This document shows positions 61,074 through 64,000 of a DNA stretch of 64,000 nt, in pieces. This DNA comes from Halobacteriovoraceae bacterium. Its GTDB lineage: Bacteria > Bdellovibrionota > Bacteriovoracia > Bacteriovoracales > Bacteriovoracaceae. The stretch's first letter is position 1. Every line of letters starts with the position of its first letter. Where the stretch lies: assembly GCA_002711995.1 (NCBI GenBank), contig PASN01000019.1:186001-250000 (forward strand), written 5' to 3'. The position numbers and the translations under genes are program-made. The notes beneath the pieces are model-generated. The model was not told where the DNA came from. It made no database searches and saw nothing but the letters and a program-made list of their open reading frames with translations.

Positions 61074-61463
61074 ATGGAATGTATTTTTAATGCCTTAAAC
61101 CTCTATTGTGATGATATTAAAAAAGAAAGTTCATTTTTAGGCTTTATGTTTGATGTTGAAATTCGCTACGAAAACAACCAGCCATTCGTATTGCTTGGCG
61201 GCATAAGATTTAACCTAATACAGGCCCTGGGAAGCTTTCAAAACCCCAATCCTCAGTTTGAGCTTGCGGTGAAAGATTCCCACGAATTAAATAACTTTCA
61301 ACAAAAATACGAACTTTTTGCCTACAAATCCCAGTCCGGAACTATGAAAAGTAGTCTGAATGACGGGGTATTCGAATTTGAAGATCCTTGCTCAAACCTT
61401 TGGAGAATTGGGGTTTTGAACAGAAAGGCGGTTCATTCTCACAAAGAAACCCCTCTTATGTAA
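61074..61463 (+). CDS. VOC/glyoxalase-like protein
   Basis: A 129-residue protein. The pattern ALNLYCDDIKKESSFLGFMFD at the start and FEFEDPCSNLWRIGVLNR at the end recall the VOC superfamily (glyoxalase/bleomycin resistance), where D-P-x-G-N-x-W/x-L is common. Metal ligands are not clear, so activity is uncertain. No ribosome site is seen before ATG 61074. It is probably read with ftsH-folP. Confidence 0.5.
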   Translation: MECIFNALNLYCDDIKKESSFLGFMFDVEIRYENNQPFVLLGGIRFNLIQALGSFQNPNPQFELAVKDSHELNNFQQKYELFAYKSQSGTMKSSLNDGVFEFEDPCSNLWRIGVLNRKAVHSHKETPLM

Positions 61464-61542
61464 GATAAGGTTAGTTTACCTTTGCGCAGTTTCAGTTGAA
61501 AATATTTCTTAACATTTATCAAACAAGGAAAAGGAATTCCTA

Positions 61543-62394
61543 ATGAAAAAAATCTTAGCTATTACGCTTTTGGCATCAATTGTGAACGCGCAAGCTTCCA
61601 CTAAAGTAGTCTATGGAGAGGACAACAGGGTTGATGTTTTTGAATCCACAAATGCAATGTACGTTGAACTGGCAAACTCCACAGCCGCGATGATCAGTGG
61701 CAGCAAAGTCGAAGAAAATGAAGATGGAGGATATGATATCGTATCCAGAAGTCTTGAAGAAGGCGGAATTTGCTCTTCAGAAAGATTCGCTAAACAACCT
61801 ATGGCCGCAAACTGCTCTGGTTTCTTAGTTGGTGAAGATCTTCTAGTAACTGCAGGACACTGCATCAGAAACCAATCATCGTGTAATAAGTACAAGTGGG
61901 TATTCGATTTTAAAGTTGAATTTGACACTCAGGCCGAAATCTCTGTTGGAAAAGACAGCGTTTACGGTTGTAAGGATATTGTGAACAGAGCACTAGACTC
62001 ATGGTCTAAGGATGATTGGGCACTAATCAGACTTGATAGAGCTGTGGAAGGTAGAAGATTTCTTGAATACAGAAAATCTGGTGAACCAGCGGTAGGGGAC
62101 AACTTAGTTGTTATTGGACACCCAACTGGTCTTCCTACAAAAATTGCTGATGGAGCAAATGTAAGAGCCCTTAAAGACACATACTTCACTGCAAACCTTG
62201 ATACATACGGTGGAAACTCCGGATCGGCAGTATTTAACGCTGACACAGGTGTGGTTGAAGGGATTCTTGTGCGTGGCGAAAGAGACTACGTTTATGACAG
62301 TCAAAATGCGTGCCGCGTAACTAACGTAGTTGCCGATGACGAGGGCAGAGGCGAAGACGTAACTTACATCACAAATATACCTGAGTTAAGATGA
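61543..62394 (+). CDS. Secreted trypsin/V8-like serine protease
   Basis: A 283-residue exported protease. The signal peptide (ILAITLLASIVNAQA) is followed by a short pro-like region and an S1/V8-type fold. Triad: His106 (TAGHCI), Asp158 (DDWALIRLDRAV) and Ser226 (GGNSGSAVF). The layout resembles glutamyl endopeptidases. AAGGAATT precedes the ATG. It lies 70 bases before a subtilisin-type gene, so the two may be coregulated secreted proteases. Confidence 0.9.
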   Translation: MKKILAITLLASIVNAQASTKVVYGEDNRVDVFESTNAMYVELANSTAAMISGSKVEENEDGGYDIVSRSLEEGGICSSERFAKQPMAANCSGFLVGEDLLVTAGHCIRNQSSCNKYKWVFDFKVEFDTQAEISVGKDSVYGCKDIVNRALDSWSKDDWALIRLDRAVEGRRFLEYRKSGEPAVGDNLVVIGHPTGLPTKIADGANVRALKDTYFTANLDTYGGNSGSAVFNADTGVVEGILVRGERDYVYDSQNACRVTNVVADDEGRGEDVTYITNIPELR

Positions 62395-62464
62395 CAGACT
62401 CTGTAAGTTGACACTTCTTGCTCAAAACCTGACAATCTTACACCACGATTGAAAGGGAGAGTTT

Positions 62465-63823
62465 ATGAAGTATTTATTAGCGGCCTTGACGAGTATGACT
62501 TTAGGCGCACAGGCCGCCACCATAGCGATAATTGATTCTGGTGTAGACACAGAACATGTTGATTTGGTTAACAAGCTATGGATCAACCCGGGTGAGAAGG
62601 CCGACAACGGCAGAGACGAAGATAGAAATGGTTACCAAGATGATGTATTTGGCTGGAACTTCGCTGAAAACAACAACTTGGTAATCGATAGAAAGTACAT
62701 CGGCACTTTTTCTGAAGATCCATTCACATTTTTTGACATCCAAGGCCGTCAGTTTTTAGGAAACGAAACTCCTGAAGACATAGCTTGGCTTCAAGAGAAG
62801 AGAAAAGACAAAAACTTTATTAAAGAGATGGGAATCTTCGGAAACTTTGTTCACGGTACACACGTTGCTGGTATCGCTGCCAAAGACAATGACAAGGCAA
62901 AGCTACTTTCAGTTAAACTAATTCCTACTGAAGTTAAGCCATTTGCTAAAAATGAGAAGTCTAATCCTCAAATGCCAAACGTAGAGGCCATGCCAAAAAG
63001 CATCAGAATGAAGCTTTTAAAAGCTTCTCTAACGAAGCTTGCTGAGCAGCAAATGCTTCAACTAGAAGAGATTGCTTACTACGTTGGACAACATAAGAGT
63101 GATGTGGCCAACGGTTCTTTTGGAACAGGTTTTCCACAAGCACTTAAAATTGTGCCTACAATTTTTAAGATCTTTTTCTTGAGAGCTCCCACTAAAGAGG
63201 AAACTATCGAAGTTTCTAAGTTCTTCATCAATACACTTATCAAGCAAGGTAAGAAAATGGTGGAAGCTGCACCAAAAACACTATTTGTTTTTGCTGCGGG
63301 TAATGATGGCCTGAACAACGATATTTACCCTACAAGCCCAACTAACATTCAGGCAGACAATGTAATCTCGGTTGCTGCAACTTATAAGTACAACTTCATT
63401 GCGCCATTTTCGAACTACGGAACAAAAATGGTTGATGTTGCAGCTCCAGGAATGTTGATTAACTCTCAAATTCCTGGTGATGAATACCTTCCTGTTAGTG
63501 GAACTTCCCAAGCAGCTCCTTATGTTGCAAACGTTGCAGCTCAAATTAAGGATATGAATAAGAATCTTACTCCTAAGCAAATCAAAAAGATTCTTATGGG
63601 GACTGTTGATTCAAAAGACTGGCTTACTGCTAAAGTAAAAACTGGTGGGATTGTTAATATGAACAGAGCTGTTGAAGCTGCGAAACTAACTCACGCTATG
63701 AGCGTAGAAGAGGCAATCGCTGAGTCTCTTGTGAATGTTAAAGACGTTGTTGTTAAAAAGAACAAGTCTAGAAACTTTGCAAGAAGAGTTATGCCAATGC
63801 CAATGCCATCAATGTTTAGATAA
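62465..63823 (+). CDS. Secreted subtilisin-family (S8) protease without a propeptide
   Basis: A 452-residue exported protease. The signal peptide ends near residue 18 (LGAQAA) and the catalytic domain begins at once: Asp24 in IIDSGVD, His130 in VHGTHVAG, Ser348 in GTSQAAPYVA, and the oxyanion Asn in FAAGNDG. A long insert (about 145-215) sits between His and the central domain. Subtilisins usually carry a 60-100 residue inhibitor propeptide before the catalytic domain; here there is no room for one. GGGAG precedes the ATG. The tail is Met/Pro-rich (MPMPMPS). Confidence 0.92.
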   Translation: MKYLLAALTSMTLGAQAATIAIIDSGVDTEHVDLVNKLWINPGEKADNGRDEDRNGYQDDVFGWNFAENNNLVIDRKYIGTFSEDPFTFFDIQGRQFLGNETPEDIAWLQEKRKDKNFIKEMGIFGNFVHGTHVAGIAAKDNDKAKLLSVKLIPTEVKPFAKNEKSNPQMPNVEAMPKSIRMKLLKASLTKLAEQQMLQLEEIAYYVGQHKSDVANGSFGTGFPQALKIVPTIFKIFFLRAPTKEETIEVSKFFINTLIKQGKKMVEAAPKTLFVFAAGNDGLNNDIYPTSPTNIQADNVISVAATYKYNFIAPFSNYGTKMVDVAAPGMLINSQIPGDEYLPVSGTSQAAPYVANVAAQIKDMNKNLTPKQIKKILMGTVDSKDWLTAKVKTGGIVNMNRAVEAAKLTHAMSVEEAIAESLVNVKDVVVKKNKSRNFARRVMPMPMPSMFR

Positions 63824-63850
63824 TTATTTCAAGACAATTGAAAATAGAGA

Positions 63851-63884
63851 AAATCCCCGGCCTTGTTCCTGGGATTTTTTTTAT
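63851..63884. terminator. Terminator after the subtilisin gene
   Basis: AAATCCC and GGGATTT arms around a 13-base loop are followed by eight T on the plus strand. The convergent minus-strand gene stops in the same stretch. Confidence 0.82.
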
Positions 63885-64000
63885 TCAATGCCGATCATTT
63901 CTGTGGCCCTTTCCGTAACGTATTTTGATAGGCCATTCTTAAGGTTTGACTGAAAGCTTCGACGTGAGTCAGGGTATACGTAGTGCTTTAAGTTTTGGGC
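63881..64000 (-). CDS. C-terminal end of an unknown gene (partial)
   Basis: A minus-strand frame enters from the right edge and ends at TAA 63881-63883 after 39 visible residues (..SNLKNGLSKYVTERATEMIGIE). It is charged and helical. No family can be named from this piece. Its 3' end lies inside the shared terminator. Confidence 0.6.
   Translation of the reverse strand, partial: AQNLKHYVYPDSRRSFQSNLKNGLSKYVTERATEMIGIE

Noticed and set aside
1-64000. A changed genetic code with a reassigned stop codon
   Set aside because: All three stop codons end normal genes here, and the three interrupted genes use three different stops.

Overview
This 64 kb stretch is low-GC, gene-dense bacterial chromosome. 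The mix of genes points to a Gram-negative deltaproteobacterium-like predator of the Bdellovibrio and like organisms, most probably the Bacteriovorax/Halobacteriovorax side. It has a Kdo-transferase-like gene, many secreted or lipoprotein proteases, unusual two-component proteins, many small periplasmic proteins of unknown function and heavy use of AGA arginine codons. That assignment is inference from gene content; there is no rRNA in the window. No prophage, IS element or CRISPR array is visible. The only RNA gene recognised is a tRNA with a CAT anticodon.

Layout. 1-4.4 kb: end of an unknown gene, a WaaA-like glycosyltransferase, a FAD-type protein interrupted by TGA, a Flp-type pilin and an outer-membrane barrel protein. 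4.4-9.0 kb: a beta-oxidation operon (fadI, fadJ) with a LolC/E-type permease. 9.0-15.2 kb: tyrosine recombinase, tex interrupted by TAG, an FAD oxidoreductase and two damaged glycosyltransferase genes. 15.2-18.1 kb: short-chain acyl/ketone-body use (scoB, scoA and divergent atoE). 18-24.7 kb: small envelope proteins, a lipid kinase, a lone DHp protein overlapping an NtrC-type regulator, a NhaR-like LysR regulator and a secreted trypsin-like protease. 24.8-28.1 kb: a phosphorelay (OmpR-type regulator, HPt, hybrid kinase). 28.3-31.1 kb: two paralogous secreted proteins with a Cys-His motif resembling the transglutaminase-elicitor family, then a frameshifted HPF/RaiA-like gene. 31-38 kb: AI-2E-type exporter, small membrane proteins, a YihY protein with an extra C-terminal domain, a possible baeRF-type protein, an M48 lipoprotein protease, a lone receiver and a small metzincin-motif protein. 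38-48.5 kb: MerR/CarH-like regulator, GT2, membrane proteins, an ExbB/ExbD-like pair with an unusual periplasmic domain, M28 peptidase, VanZ-like protein, thioesterase, second YihY, a membrane DHp protein and a ceramidase-like protein. 48.5-56.3 kb: large lipoproteins, a secreted coiled-coil protein and the tRNA. 56.3-64 kb: Spy/CpxP-like protein, tilS, ftsH, folP, a VOC-like protein and two secreted serine proteases in tandem.

The most striking pattern is the number of broken reading frames: TGA at 1693, TAG at 12205, TAA at 52809, a frameshift near 14700, a frameshift at an A9 run at 30934, and a DUF4112 gene with no usable start codon. Each frame continues with good coding character past the break. 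This could be sequence error, gene decay, or (at the A9 tract) slippage, and should be settled before any biology is built on these loci. The best candidates for new biology are the ExbB/ExbD-like pair with a new output domain, the two DHp-only proteins, the paired Cys-His secreted proteins and the YihY fusion.
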